Assembly (NCBI RefSeq): GCF_026460885.1
Contig: NZ_JAOVZW010000017.1
Location: forward strand, 1-64,000
Length of the DNA stretch: 64,000 nucleotides
From: Chryseobacterium formosum
Lineage (GTDB): Bacteria > Bacteroidota > Bacteroidia > Flavobacteriales > Weeksellaceae
Reading direction: 5' to 3'
The notes under the pieces are model-generated. The model did not search any database, was not told the DNA's origin, and was given only the letters and a program-made list of their open reading frames with translations. The position numbers were made by a program, and so were the translations under genes. The stretch's first letter is position 1; the number at the start of each line of letters is the position of its first letter. Positions 17,273 to 25,584 of the stretch are shown piece by piece.

Positions 17273-17685
17273 CTTGTTTTTTGTTCTAAAAAATTCTGCA
17301 ATATGATGGTTGCACTTACTTTATCTATTAATCCTTTCTGTTGTCTTTGTTTTTTGCTTTTTCCACTTTGAGAAATAAAAAACGAAGCCATTTTTGAGGT
17401 AAATCTTTCATCTAAACGGTGAACTTCGATTTGCGGAAATTCTTTTTTAAAGTTTTCTATAAACCCTAAAATATCAGTTTCCACTTCAGAAATATTACCT
17501 TTTAAATCTACAGGAAGCCCCACAACAATTGCCTCCACACTGTTCTCAATGAAATATTTTTTAAAAAAATCCATTAAAAATCGGGTTTCCACAGTATCAA
17601 GACCACTTGCAATAATCTTCATATCATCGGTTGCTGCAACGCCACAACGTGCTTTCCCATAGTCTATAGCAATGATCTGTCCCAT
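17269..17685 (-). CDS. ruvX: RuvX/YqgF-type Holliday junction resolvase or rRNA maturase
   Basis: This 138-residue RNase H-fold protein has the family motifs IAIDYGKARCGVA (first catalytic Asp), VVGLPVDLKGN, and HRLDERFTS with a late Asp in KGLIDKVSA. In E. coli the homologue helps process the 5' end of 16S rRNA; a resolvase role is also proposed. It is the first gene of a coupled pair with def. A TAAATTTG box lies 8 bp upstream of the ATG, so the leader is very short. Confidence 0.93.
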   Translation of the reverse strand: MGQIIAIDYGKARCGVAATDDMKIIASGLDTVETRFLMDFFKKYFIENSVEAIVVGLPVDLKGNISEVETDILGFIENFKKEFPQIEVHRLDERFTSKMASFFISQSGKSKKQRQQKGLIDKVSATIILQNFLEQKTR

Positions 17686-17692
17686 AAGTCTG

Positions 17693-17700
17693 CAAATTTA
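17693..17700 (-). promoter_or_regulatory. -7 box TAAATTTG for ruvX-def
   Basis: Exact TAnnTTTG match on the minus strand just before the ruvX start, implying a nearly leaderless transcript. No clear -33 box. Confidence 0.45.
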
Positions 17701-17800
17701 AGAAATTTTACTCATTTTATTCCTAACACAGTTTTTTTTATAAATCATGTTTTATTTACATTAATTTTTTTATAATTTTATATAACCTAAACTCAAGATT

Positions 17801-18277
17801 ATGAAGCAATTGATTCTCGTAAGACATGCAAAAAGCGACTGGCCGGAAGAAACCAACGACTTTGACAGACCTTTGGCAGACAAAGGATTACTAGACGCTC
17901 TGAAGATGTCTAAATTTTTAAAAAGCAACAGCATTGGTATTGATTATTTGCTTTCCAGCCCGGCTGTACGAGCTTTAGGTACTTGTAAAATTTTTAATCA
18001 GACTTACAATTTAAATTTCGGAACCAACGAAAAACTCTATAATCCTTCTGAAAATAATTTCCAGTCGGTCATTTATGATTTAAATGATAATTTAAATTCT
18101 GTAGCATTTTTTTCGCATAATAATGGCATCTCTAATTTTGCCAATTCTATTTCCGAGGATATTTTTCACTTCCCGACTTGCGGAGTTGCAGGTTTTCAGA
18201 TTGAATGCGATTCTTGGTCGCAGTTTGATGGCGCCAACAAAAAGTTGCTTTTCTTTTATGAACCCGGGAAAATTTAA
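17801..18277 (+). CDS. SixA-like histidine phosphatase
   Basis: This 158-residue protein is of the histidine phosphatase branch. ILVRHAKSDW is the RHG-type motif with the phospho-accepting His at residue 8. LSSPAVRALGTC holds the second Arg and FFSHNNG the second catalytic His. SixA in E. coli acts on phosphohistidine of phosphorelay proteins; the substrate here is not shown. A single-gene unit, with two palindromic repeats downstream. Confidence 0.87.
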   Translation: MKQLILVRHAKSDWPEETNDFDRPLADKGLLDALKMSKFLKSNSIGIDYLLSSPAVRALGTCKIFNQTYNLNFGTNEKLYNPSENNFQSVIYDLNDNLNSVAFFSHNNGISNFANSISEDIFHFPTCGVAGFQIECDSWSQFDGANKKLLFFYEPGKI

Positions 18278-18298
18278 ATAAATATATTTTTAAAAATT

Positions 18299-18350
18299 CC
18301 CCTCCTTTGGAGGGGTGGTGAAAATTCGAAAGAATTTTTGGCGGGGTGGT
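18299..18350. repeat. CCCCTCC palindrome with GGGGTGGT tail
   Basis: CCCCTCC-TTT-GGAGGGG (18299-18315) is followed by GTGGTGAAAATTC and a second GGCGGGGTGGT. This arrangement resembles a dispersed intergenic element of flavobacteria and is probably not a simple terminator. Confidence 0.6.
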
Positions 18351-18384
18351 TCAATATTTCTAAATGTAAAATTTCATTTAAGTT

Positions 18385-18436
18385 TTGGCTAAAGCCAATT
18401 CAATATTATAAATAAAAAAACGGGCTAAAGCCCGTT
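18385..18436. repeat. GGCTAAAGCC paired palindrome
   Basis: Two palindromes share the core GGCTAAAGCC: TTGGCTAAAGCCAA (18385-18398) and AACGGGCTAAAGCCCGTT (18419-18436). Both are REP-like, and the second can also terminate the serine hydrolase gene that ends at 18467. Confidence 0.65.
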
Positions 18437-18466
18437 CCTATTGATAAATTCTTGTTTAAATATAAT

Positions 18467-20011
18467 TTATTTCCTTCTCAAATCTAAATCATCAAAATCA
18501 AAACTGAAATCAGTAATATCCGAAATCGCTTTTATTTTTGCAGATTCTGCCTTCCCATTTTCATCGTAATTAAAAATCAGATACGCATCGGCATCATAAC
18601 TTCTGTCGTCCCATTTAATAATGAAAGTATTGTTTGAAAAAGGAAGCAATTCACCTTTCAGCCTTGGAGAGTTCTTACAAGAAATTCTATACATATTTCC
18701 CTGTTGAATAATTTCAACATCTCCAAACCATATATCATTGTATTTTCCAACAAACTGCTCTGCTTTTGGCTGTAGACTTTTTTCTTTTTTGAATGCTTCA
18801 GATTTTGCAAAAGCTTCTTTCTTTTGCTTATTATATTCCACCTCAACTTTTTGCATTCTGTCACCGTACGTTTTTAGCCAGTTTCTATCGGCAATTCCTA
18901 AGTAAGCATCTTTCACGGTATTGGTTATCGCACTAAATGCCGCTCCGGATTGCTGATTCGTTAACACAACAATTCCCAGCTTCATATCAGGAATTAAAGT
19001 AAACTGAGTTACTGTTCCAATCAATCCGCCTGTATGCTGAATTTGTTTATGACCTTTCACATCACTTAAAAACCAACCCAAACCATATCCGTAAAAACTA
19101 GTATCATACGGATTTTTCATTGCCACTGCATCTGGAATTTGCAAACTCCAAAGCTGTTGAACATTTTTATCTGAAACTAATTTCTTTCCGTCTTTAGTCG
19201 TAAAATTATTCAAAAGACATTCTGCCCAAGTCGTCATATCTTTAATGTTACTCATGATTCCACCGGCTGCATTTCCCGTTTCGTTCCAGTCGTGAGGAAC
19301 GGCAATTGCTTTTCCGTCAACCGGAGCGTGTGCGTCAATTTTATTTGATATCGCTTTTGCTCTGTTGTAGCTTCCGAAACTTGAGGTCATTCCAACAGGT
19401 TTCATAATTCTTTGTTCAATAAAATCTGCCCAACTTAATCCTGAAATTCTGGTAATCACTTCTCCCGCAACAATAAACATAATGTTATTATAATCTAAAG
19501 TTGTTCTGAAAGGGTTTTCAGGTTTTAAATATCTTACATTATGAACGATATCTTTCACCGTTAAATTTCCACCTTCCGGAAAAAACATCAAATCTCCCTG
19601 TCCCAAACCTAATCCTGCTCTATGTGTCACCAAATCTTTAATCGTAACATTTTGAGAAACATAAGGATCATACATCTGAAATTCTGGAATATATTTTGAA
19701 ACTTTATCGTCCCAGTTTAATTTTCCTTCATCTGCTAAAATTGCTAAAGCAGTACAGGTAAAACCTTTTGAGTTGGAAGCAATTCCGACCAAAGTTGTAT
19801 CATCCATCGGTTGTTTCGTCGTCAATGAACGTACTCCAAAACCTTTAGAGTAAATTACTTTTCCGTCTTTAATGACACCAACCGACATTCCTGGAACATC
19901 GAAAGCTTTTAAGGTATTTTGAATGAGCTCATCCAGTTTTTTTTCTTCAACCTGAGCATTTGCAATCCCAACCGTTAAAAGAATAAGGAAAAAAGAAAGT
20001 TTCTTTTTCAT
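18467..20011 (-). CDS. serine hydrolase, beta-lactamase-related, with C-terminal DUF3471-like domain
   Basis: The start is placed at the ATG at 20011 (MKKKLSFF), giving 514 residues with a Sec signal ending near ANAQ; the longer frame from 20029 only adds MTNFKL. The motifs of class C/penicillin-binding-like hydrolases are present: SNSK (nucleophile Ser and Lys), YNN in the second motif, and HTGG in the third. Residues about 400-514 form a beta-rich DUF3471-type extension. It should act in the periplasm on a peptide or D-amino-acid ester; true beta-lactamase activity is not expected for this group. Confidence 0.85.
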   Translation of the reverse strand: MKKKLSFFLILLTVGIANAQVEEKKLDELIQNTLKAFDVPGMSVGVIKDGKVIYSKGFGVRSLTTKQPMDDTTLVGIASNSKGFTCTALAILADEGKLNWDDKVSKYIPEFQMYDPYVSQNVTIKDLVTHRAGLGLGQGDLMFFPEGGNLTVKDIVHNVRYLKPENPFRTTLDYNNIMFIVAGEVITRISGLSWADFIEQRIMKPVGMTSSFGSYNRAKAISNKIDAHAPVDGKAIAVPHDWNETGNAAGGIMSNIKDMTTWAECLLNNFTTKDGKKLVSDKNVQQLWSLQIPDAVAMKNPYDTSFYGYGLGWFLSDVKGHKQIQHTGGLIGTVTQFTLIPDMKLGIVVLTNQQSGAAFSAITNTVKDAYLGIADRNWLKTYGDRMQKVEVEYNKQKKEAFAKSEAFKKEKSLQPKAEQFVGKYNDIWFGDVEIIQQGNMYRISCKNSPRLKGELLPFSNNTFIIKWDDRSYDADAYLIFNYDENGKAESAKIKAISDITDFSFDFDDLDLRRK

Positions 20012-20128
20012 AAGTTTAAAATTTGTCAAATTTAATCAATTCATTAATATCAGCTTTTTCTTAAATAGTATTAAAATTCAACAATAAAGATTACATTAAA
20101 AAACATATAATTATTGAAATAGCATTTT

Positions 20129-20136
20129 TATATTTG
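20129..20136 (+). promoter_or_regulatory. -7 box TATATTTG
   Basis: Exact TAnnTTTG match 17 bp before the ATG at 20153. The upstream -33 element is unclear. Confidence 0.5.
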
Positions 20137-20152
20137 CAAAAAAAATAAAAAA

Positions 20153-20602
20153 ATGACTACAAAAAAATTATTAATTTTCTCGTTACTAGTATTAAGCTTT
20201 AATTTATATTTCACTCAAAAGATTGAAATTAAAAATGATAAAGTTCTGCTTGACGAAAAACCAATTTTAAAAGCAGAAAAAATCAATATGAATCAATATT
20301 CTTTCTACAATTTAAAAAACGATGACGAAATATTGCTTTATAAAGGGTTTGACAATGAAACACCGCAATACATTAATGATGATTATTACGTTTTAAATTT
20401 TTTAACCGAAAAAATTAAGATTGAATCTAATGATTTTTCTCAAATTGCAAGTTTCATGAATTCTAAAAAATCAATGGAAAAGCTTATAAAATGGCTATTA
20501 AAAGAAAAAGTCCTTACACTTGAAGGAGAATTAAATCCTGATCGTGTAGCTATTTTTAAAGAAAAATACGACCAAAATATTACAGAAAGAACAATAAGAT
20601 AA
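20153..20602 (+). CDS. secreted hypothetical protein
   Basis: This 149-residue protein has an N-terminal signal (KKLLIFSLLVLSFNLYF before TQKIE). The mature part has a short beta-rich segment (KIEIKNDKVLLDEKPILKAE, then YSFYNLKNDDEILLYK) and a helical C-terminus. No known domain is recognised. Its stop is directly followed by the ATG of the phosphoesterase gene at 20603, so they are co-transcribed, with a TATATTTG promoter upstream. Confidence 0.6.
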   Translation: MTTKKLLIFSLLVLSFNLYFTQKIEIKNDKVLLDEKPILKAEKINMNQYSFYNLKNDDEILLYKGFDNETPQYINDDYYVLNFLTEKIKIESNDFSQIASFMNSKKSMEKLIKWLLKEKVLTLEGELNPDRVAIFKEKYDQNITERTIR

Positions 20603-21100
20603 ATGACTAAAATTCTTCTCCTCTCAGATTCTCATTCTTATATTGATGACAGAATTTTAGATTATGCTAAACAGGCTGATGAAATTTGGCATTGCGGAGA
20701 TTTTGGAAGCTTCGAAATCATTGAACAGCTTGAAAAAATAAAACCTTTAAAAGGAGTTTGGGGAAATATTGACGGCGCAAAAATCCGTTCTGAATTTCCG
20801 GAAGTCAATCGTTTTTTCTGTGAAAATGTCGAGGTTTTAATGATTCATATCGGTGGTTACCCCGGAAAATATACTCCATTAGCAAAAAAAGAAATTTCAG
20901 AAAAAGCTCCAAAATTATTTATTTCAGGGCATTCTCATATTTTAAAAGCGATGTATGATGATAAAAATAAATTACTTCATCTCAATCCGGGAGCTTGCGG
21001 AAAACAAGGATGGCATAAAATGAGGACGATGATGCAGTTTGTAGTTGATGGAGAAGAAATAAAAGATTTGGCTATCATTGAATTAGGGCCAAAAGTATAA
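20603..21100 (+). CDS. YfcE/MJ0936-type metallophosphoesterase
   Basis: This 165-residue cytosolic phosphodiesterase has the five metal motifs: LLSDSHSY, IWHCGDFGS, GVWGNIDG, MIHIGGYPG and ISGHSHI. It is the usual length of the small YfcE group, which hydrolyse phosphodiesters such as bis-pNPP in vitro with two metal ions. In vivo substrate unknown. It directly abuts the secreted hypothetical gene. Confidence 0.88.
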   Translation: MTKILLLSDSHSYIDDRILDYAKQADEIWHCGDFGSFEIIEQLEKIKPLKGVWGNIDGAKIRSEFPEVNRFFCENVEVLMIHIGGYPGKYTPLAKKEISEKAPKLFISGHSHILKAMYDDKNKLLHLNPGACGKQGWHKMRTMMQFVVDGEEIKDLAIIELGPKV

Positions 21101-21103
21101 TTT

Positions 21104-21190
21104 GAAACACAAACGCCACAAATATTTTTCACGACTAAGACTAATAATTTCGTGAAAATTGGTGTAAAACATTTGTGTTAATTAGCGGTA
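21104..21190. repeat. dispersed flavobacterial repeat
   Basis: It starts AAACACAAACGCCACAAATA and goes on with CACGA and TGTGTTAATT stretches. Similar sequence lies at 42583-42823. It fills the gap between two plus-strand genes. Confidence 0.5.
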
Positions 21191-21197
21191 AGAAAAA

Positions 21198-21692
21198 ATG
21201 AAAATTGGTGATAAAGTTTCAGTAGTAGATGAAGATTTAGGTGGAGTAATTACTTCAGTGAATGGAAATATCGTTGTTTTTAAGGATGAATATGGTTTTA
21301 CTTATCAATATTCGAAAGAAAAACTGGTTCCGAAAAATGCTGAAATTTATGATAATATAAAAATTGTAAAAAAAGCTGAAACTAAAAAATTTATTTCAAA
21401 AAAACACGATAAGAACCCTTTGATTCTTGACTTACATTTCAATAATTTAGTTAAAAATCCTAATGATTATGATAGTTTCGAAAGATTATTTATGCAAAAG
21501 GAAAAATTAATTCAAACTATTAATTTTTGCAGAAAAAATCATTTGAAAAGACTTGAAATTGTACACGGAATTGGAGATGGAGTACTCCAAAACTTAGTAT
21601 GGGACATTCTTGAAAGTCAAACAGGTTTAGATTTTTACAATAAGGAAATACTTCATCATCAATCGGGTGCGGTAATGGTAGAATTTCACTAA
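21198..21692 (+). CDS. Smr-domain protein
   Basis: This 164-residue protein has two parts. Residues 1-50 look like a small KOW/SH3-like beta fold (GDKVSVVDEDLGGVITSVNG). Residues about 75-160 are a Smr domain, with LDLHF (the LDLHG-type motif) and HGIGDGVLQNLV (the HGxGxG loop). In MutS2 and related proteins this domain nicks or cleaves nucleic acid or binds RNA. A stand-alone Smr protein of this kind is common in Bacteroidota; its target is not known. It precedes DUF3822 by 18 bp. Confidence 0.85.
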   Translation: MKIGDKVSVVDEDLGGVITSVNGNIVVFKDEYGFTYQYSKEKLVPKNAEIYDNIKIVKKAETKKFISKKHDKNPLILDLHFNNLVKNPNDYDSFERLFMQKEKLIQTINFCRKNHLKRLEIVHGIGDGVLQNLVWDILESQTGLDFYNKEILHHQSGAVMVEFH

Positions 21693-21710
21693 ATTTGCAA
21701 CAATTGTAAT

Positions 21711-22427
21711 ATGAACGTACTAAATTTACTTTTTACCAAAGACGGACTGATTTACCAAATCACCAAAAACAAAAGTGTTTTGGAAGAGAAATCGTATTTC
21801 GTAGACGAAGAATCGCCAAAAAATTTCATCTCAGAAAAACTGGAAGATGTTCTTTTAAAGCAAAGATATGACGAAGTTTCTGTTATTTCTGCGCTGAATC
21901 ATTTCACTTTAATGCCCGAAGGTTTTGAAGATCACGATTCGGGATATGAATTGATTGCTTTCAATGCTCCTGTTGATAAAGAAAATGAAGAACTGATGCT
22001 TTCTGTGAACAAGAAATTCAAAGTTCAGTTTTACTATACTTTTCCAAAAGCATTTTATCAGAAAATAAAAGATCTTTCAATTCCTGTGAGGTTTAATTTT
22101 TCGGGAGAAAAATTTTTGAATTCAATAAATAATAAAAATAACAAAGAAATTCACATCAATCTTTATCATAATCAATGTGAATTTTTTGCAATATCCAATA
22201 AAAAAATCATCCTTTATAATAATTTGGATGTCAATTCGGAAGTAGATTTTCTTTATTTCGTCATGTTTACTTTAAGTAAAATCGGTTTTGGAATCAACGA
22301 AACTAATTTTTACGTTTATGGTGAAACCACAGAAAATGAAACATTTATCTCAGAACTTCAGAAATTTGTAAAAAATCTGAAAGTTGTTTATGATAATGTT
22401 CCGAATAAGAATTTTTTATTAGCCTGA
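21711..22427 (+). CDS. DUF3822 protein
   Basis: This 238-residue cytosolic protein is typical of Bacteroidota. It has the family pattern of an actin-like ATPase remnant: an N-terminal strand-turn (LNLLFTKDGLIYQITKN), a conserved FTLMPEGFEDHDSGYELIAFN, and a C-terminal strand-rich half with FYVYGETTE. Function unknown. In related genomes it sits directly before rsmD; here a four-helix-bundle gene lies between. Its stop codon is part of the inserted element's left boundary repeat. Confidence 0.85.
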   Translation: MNVLNLLFTKDGLIYQITKNKSVLEEKSYFVDEESPKNFISEKLEDVLLKQRYDEVSVISALNHFTLMPEGFEDHDSGYELIAFNAPVDKENEELMLSVNKKFKVQFYYTFPKAFYQKIKDLSIPVRFNFSGEKFLNSINNKNNKEIHINLYHNQCEFFAISNKKIILYNNLDVNSEVDFLYFVMFTLSKIGFGINETNFYVYGETTENETFISELQKFVKNLKVVYDNVPNKNFLLA

Positions 22428-22885
22428 TGATGGATGCTAGATGATGGATGTTAAATTATTGAGAATATTTTTCTATGAGTTTTAAGTTTGAAAAATTAAT
22501 TATTTGGCAGGATTCTATGAATTTTGCTGAAACCATTTTCAAAATAACACTCAATTTCCCAAAGGAAGAAATCTATAACTTAACCTCACAAATAAGAAGA
22601 GCTTCAGATTCAATAGCATTAAATATATCAGAAGGAAGTATTTTACAGAGTAATTTAGAATTCAAAAGATTTTTAGGATATTCAATTAGATCAATTGCAG
22701 AAGTCGTAACTTGTCTTTATAAAGCAAAAAATAGAAATTATATCGACGAAAATAGTTTTCAAGAGTGTTATAATTTCTCCTACAAATTAATGAATCATAT
22801 TATTGCTTTTAGAAACAAACTTACATAAAAACATCTAGCGCAACGCAACAAACATCCATCACCCAACATCTAACACCCAACATTT
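22426..22885 (+). mobile_element. four-helix-bundle insertion with inverted-repeat flanks
   Basis: The gene at 22475 is flanked by related short repeats. On the left is GATGATGGATG twice (22426-22436, 22440-22450), then TTA. On the right is AACATCCATC (22851-22860), whose reverse complement is GATGGATGTT, and ACATCTAGC (22831-22839), matching the left GCTAGATG. The unit sits between DUF3822 and rsmD, which are usually neighbours. No recombinase is encoded; mobility is inferred. Confidence 0.5.
22475..22828 (+). CDS. four-helix-bundle protein (S23/IVP family)
   Basis: This 117-residue all-helical protein has the family motifs LIIWQDSMNFAETIFKIT, LTSQIRRASDSIALNISEG and FLGYSIRSIAEVVTCLYKA. 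The group was first seen in intervening sequences of 23S rRNA genes, and its fold is shared with the Avd accessory protein of diversity-generating retroelements. No reverse transcriptase is here. Many Bacteroidota carry orphan copies between housekeeping genes, and this one has repeat flanks that suggest insertion. Molecular role unknown. Confidence 0.88.
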   Translation: MSFKFEKLIIWQDSMNFAETIFKITLNFPKEEIYNLTSQIRRASDSIALNISEGSILQSNLEFKRFLGYSIRSIAEVVTCLYKAKNRNYIDENSFQECYNFSYKLMNHIIAFRNKLT

Positions 22886-23485
22886 ATGTACAGAATAATT
22901 TCCGGTAAATGGAAAGCAAAAAAAATAGCCGCTCCGAAAAATTTTGACGTAAGACCTACTACAGATTTTGCAAAAGAAGCGCTTTTCAGTATCTTGGAAA
23001 ACACTTACGATATGCAGTCAATCTCAGTTCTTGATCTTTTTGCGGGAATTGGTTCTATCACGTTTGAATTTGCTTCAAGAGGTTGTAAAGATGTGACTTC
23101 GGTTGAAATGAACCCAAAACATACGTCTTTCATCAATTCAGTCGCTTCAGAATTGGATATGAGTTTGCAGGTAAGTACCCAACGTGGAGATGTTTTTGAT
23201 TGGCTGAAAAAATTCAGAAATAAAAAATCTTACGAAATCGTTTTTGCTGATGCTCCGTTTGAAACCGAAGAAAAAAAATATCACGAATTGCTTTCTTTAG
23301 TTTTAAAAAATAAATATCTAAAACCTAATGGAGTTCTAATTGTAGAACATCAAAGCAGATTAAAATTGGATCATCCGAATTATAAATTCACCAGAAAATA
23401 CGGAAATGTGAGTTTTAGTTTTTATGAACCTAATCAGGAAACAGAACTTGATATAGAAACAGAAAACAACGATACTACAGAATAA
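22886..23485 (+). CDS. rsmD: 16S rRNA (guanine966-N2)-methyltransferase
   Basis: This is a 199-residue Rossmann-fold SAM-dependent enzyme. YRIISGKWKAKKI at the start and RPTTDFAKEALFSIL are typical of RsmD. DLFAGIGSITFEFASRG is the SAM loop. EIVFADAPFE takes the place of the usual DPPY-type catalytic motif; the Ala for Pro variant is compatible with the family but worth noting. It methylates G966 of 16S rRNA. A terminator follows within 5 bp. Confidence 0.9.
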   Translation: MYRIISGKWKAKKIAAPKNFDVRPTTDFAKEALFSILENTYDMQSISVLDLFAGIGSITFEFASRGCKDVTSVEMNPKHTSFINSVASELDMSLQVSTQRGDVFDWLKKFRNKKSYEIVFADAPFETEEKKYHELLSLVLKNKYLKPNGVLIVEHQSRLKLDHPNYKFTRKYGNVSFSFYEPNQETELDIETENNDTTE

Positions 23486-23487
23486 AA

Positions 23488-23515
23488 AAAAAGACTCAAA
23501 TTGAGTCTTTTTCGT
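23488..23515. terminator. bidirectional terminator between rsmD and murI
   Basis: Palindrome AAAAAGACTCAA (23488-23499) and TTGAGTCTTTTT (23501-23512) lies between convergent genes, with T tracts on both strands. Confidence 0.85.
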
Positions 23516-23516
23516 T

Positions 23517-24347
23517 TTATAAAACCTTATGTTCTAAATCTATTGTTTTCCCAAAGAATTTCTTTGAGATTTTCTCGAAATTCTTAGTAATATCAGAAAG
23601 ATAAAATTTGTATGTCGGCTTAGGATTATTTTCGTTTAAGAGATGATATTTATCTAAAATAATCGTTAAATGATTCGCTACAATATTCGGTGAATCAATG
23701 ACGCGAACGCGATTTCCATAATATTGTTTGATTTCATCAATTAAAAGTGGATAATGGGTACAACCGAGAATCAATGTTTCAATATTCTTTAATTTAGCAT
23801 TACTTAAATAATTGTAAATGATAGAATGCGTAATCGGATGATTTTTGAAACCTTCTTCTATCGCAGGAACCAAAAGTGGCGTCGCCAGTTCGTCAACTTT
23901 GATAAATTTGTTGTGTTTACGAATGCTTTTTTTGTATAAACCTGAATTTACCGTCGCTTTCGTTGCAATCACTCCCACATTATTGTGAATTTCGTACGAA
24001 ACTTTTTCTGCTACAGGATTAATAACGTCAATCACAGGAACTTTTCCGGCAACAGATTCCATTACTTCATTCAAAGCATTTGCTGTAGCCGTATTACAGG
24101 CAATTACAATCGCTTTACAGTTTTGTTCTAAAAGGAAATTAGAAATTTTAGTAGAATATCCTATAATCGCTTCTTTCGACTTTTCTCCGTAAGGAAGATG
24201 TTTTGTATCTCCAAAATAAATTAAATCTTCGTGCGGAAGAAGTCTTTTTATTTCTTTTGCAACCGTTAACCCCCCAACACCACTGTCAAAAATTCCAATG
24301 GGCTGTTTTGCTGAAAGATGCGAATAATCTTGTTTTTTAGTTTTCAA
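23517..24347 (-). CDS. murI: glutamate racemase
   Basis: This enzyme converts L-glutamate to D-glutamate for peptidoglycan, in the cytosol. It is 276 residues with both catalytic cysteines in normal context: IACNTATA and ILGCTHYPLL. PIGIFDSGVGGLTVAKE and FGDTKHLPYGEKS are family signatures. The start is a TTG at 24347, since no in-frame ATG precedes the conserved region; translation from here gives KTKKQDY before the conserved part. A TTTG/TATTTTTG promoter lies 19 bp upstream. Confidence 0.95.
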   Translation of the reverse strand: MKTKKQDYSHLSAKQPIGIFDSGVGGLTVAKEIKRLLPHEDLIYFGDTKHLPYGEKSKEAIIGYSTKISNFLLEQNCKAIVIACNTATANALNEVMESVAGKVPVIDVINPVAEKVSYEIHNNVGVIATKATVNSGLYKKSIRKHNKFIKVDELATPLLVPAIEEGFKNHPITHSIIYNYLSNAKLKNIETLILGCTHYPLLIDEIKQYYGNRVRVIDSPNIVANHLTIILDKYHLLNENNPKPTYKFYLSDITKNFEKISKKFFGKTIDLEHKVL

Positions 24348-24365
24348 TCGACATGAAATTTAGTG

Positions 24366-24399
24366 CAAAAATAAGGATTTTCAGACATAATGTTGCAAA
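24366..24399 (-). promoter_or_regulatory. promoter for murI
   Basis: On the minus strand, TTTG (24396-24399) is followed after 22 bp by TATTTTTG (24366-24373), matching the Bacteroidota -33 and -7 boxes. It lies in the 61-bp gap after hemW. Confidence 0.6.
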
Positions 24400-24408
24400 T
24401 ATGCAACT

Positions 24409-25533
24409 TTAAACCTGAAACAAATCAGAAGCAATTCCGTCTGCCATAAACCAATGTTTTTCAGGAATTTTCAGGTAATTGTTTTCAATTTTTAGAATTC
24501 CTTCTTCTAATTTATTTTTAGTTTCTTTATTAAAATGGTCTAAAATACTATTAGAAAATTTTTGGTTCAAACTTTCTAAATCAACTCCCCAAATTGTCCT
24601 CAAGCCAATCATAATCATTTCATTAAACTGATCCTGTTGAGAAAGAATTTCGGTTTCTTTGGCTAAAATATTTGAATTTAATTTCTTTATATATTGTTGA
24701 TTATTGGCAACATTCCAGCTTCTGATGTCTGTTCCGTTATAAGAATGTGCGGAAGGACCAATTCCAAGATATTCCTGATATTTCCAATAGGCAGAATTAT
24801 GTCTTGAATGAAATCCCGGCTTCGCAAAATTGGAAACTTCATAATGATCAAAACCATGGTCTTTCAGAAAATCAATCATATAATAAAACTCCCGATTCTG
24901 TTCTTCCTCTTTCGGATTTACAACTTTTCCTTTTGCAATCCAGTTTTCCAACGCAGTTTTTGGTTCAACCGTTAAAGCGTAAGAAGAAATATGAGGAATT
25001 TCAAGTGCAATTGTTTTATTTAAATTTTCTTTCCAAATTTCTAGATTTGAAGTTGGCGAACCGTAAATTAAATCAATACTTAAATTTTCAAAGCCAAAAT
25101 CCTGTGCTCTTTTGATTGAATCTTCAGCTTCGGAAGCATTATGAGCACGATTCATCAGTTTTAAATCTTCATCAAAGAAACTTTGAGTTCCGATTGACAA
25201 ACGATTTATGGGAGACTTAGATAATTCCTTAAGAAAAGTATTATTTAAATCATCGGGATTGGCTTCTAAAGTAATTTCGATATCATTATTAAAACTGAAA
25301 TATTTTAAAACCTCATCGATTAAAGCTTTAATTTCATCTGCAGAAAGTACAGAAGGAGTTCCACCACCAAAGTAAAGTGACCGAATATTCTTGTTTTTAA
25401 GCTCATCTTTTCGAAGAAAGATTTCCTTTTTCATTGCATCCAGCATTTCATCTTTAAAATTCAAAGAAGTAGAAAAATGAAAATTGCAATAGCTACATTT
25501 CTGTTTGCAGAAAGGAATGTGAATGTAAATCAT
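24409..25533 (-). CDS. hemW: radical SAM haem chaperone HemW
   Basis: This 374-residue cytosolic protein has the radical-SAM CxxxCxxC site in FCKQKCSYCNFH, followed by LYFGGGTPS and the SAM-binding EANPDD and RLSIGTQS. It is the HemW type (once mis-called HemN), which delivers haem to target proteins; the C-terminal domain with MIGLRTIWGVDLESL fits. Its ATG comes directly after a T tract of a hairpin, so its own expression depends on read-through or on a promoter in porP. Confidence 0.92.
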   Translation of the reverse strand: MIYIHIPFCKQKCSYCNFHFSTSLNFKDEMLDAMKKEIFLRKDELKNKNIRSLYFGGGTPSVLSADEIKALIDEVLKYFSFNNDIEITLEANPDDLNNTFLKELSKSPINRLSIGTQSFFDEDLKLMNRAHNASEAEDSIKRAQDFGFENLSIDLIYGSPTSNLEIWKENLNKTIALEIPHISSYALTVEPKTALENWIAKGKVVNPKEEEQNREFYYMIDFLKDHGFDHYEVSNFAKPGFHSRHNSAYWKYQEYLGIGPSAHSYNGTDIRSWNVANNQQYIKKLNSNILAKETEILSQQDQFNEMIMIGLRTIWGVDLESLNQKFSNSILDHFNKETKNKLEEGILKIENNYLKIPEKHWFMADGIASDLFQV

Positions 25534-25536
25534 AAA

Positions 25537-25561
25537 AAAAGCTCTGAAAAATTTCAGAGCT
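25537..25561 (-). terminator. terminator after porP, touching hemW start
   Basis: Minus-strand hairpin AGCTCTGAAA (25552-25561) and TTTCAGAGCT (25540-25549) with a following T tract that ends at the hemW ATG (25533). Confidence 0.8.
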
Positions 25562-25584
25562 CAAATTTATTTAAATTAAATTGA

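Noticed and set aside
22475..22828. Avd of a diversity-generating retroelement
   Set aside because: No reverse transcriptase, template repeat or variable repeat is seen within several kb, so only the family fold is shared.
24747..25115. Plus-strand frame inside hemW
   Set aside because: Low-complexity Leu/Gln-rich antisense translation with no support.
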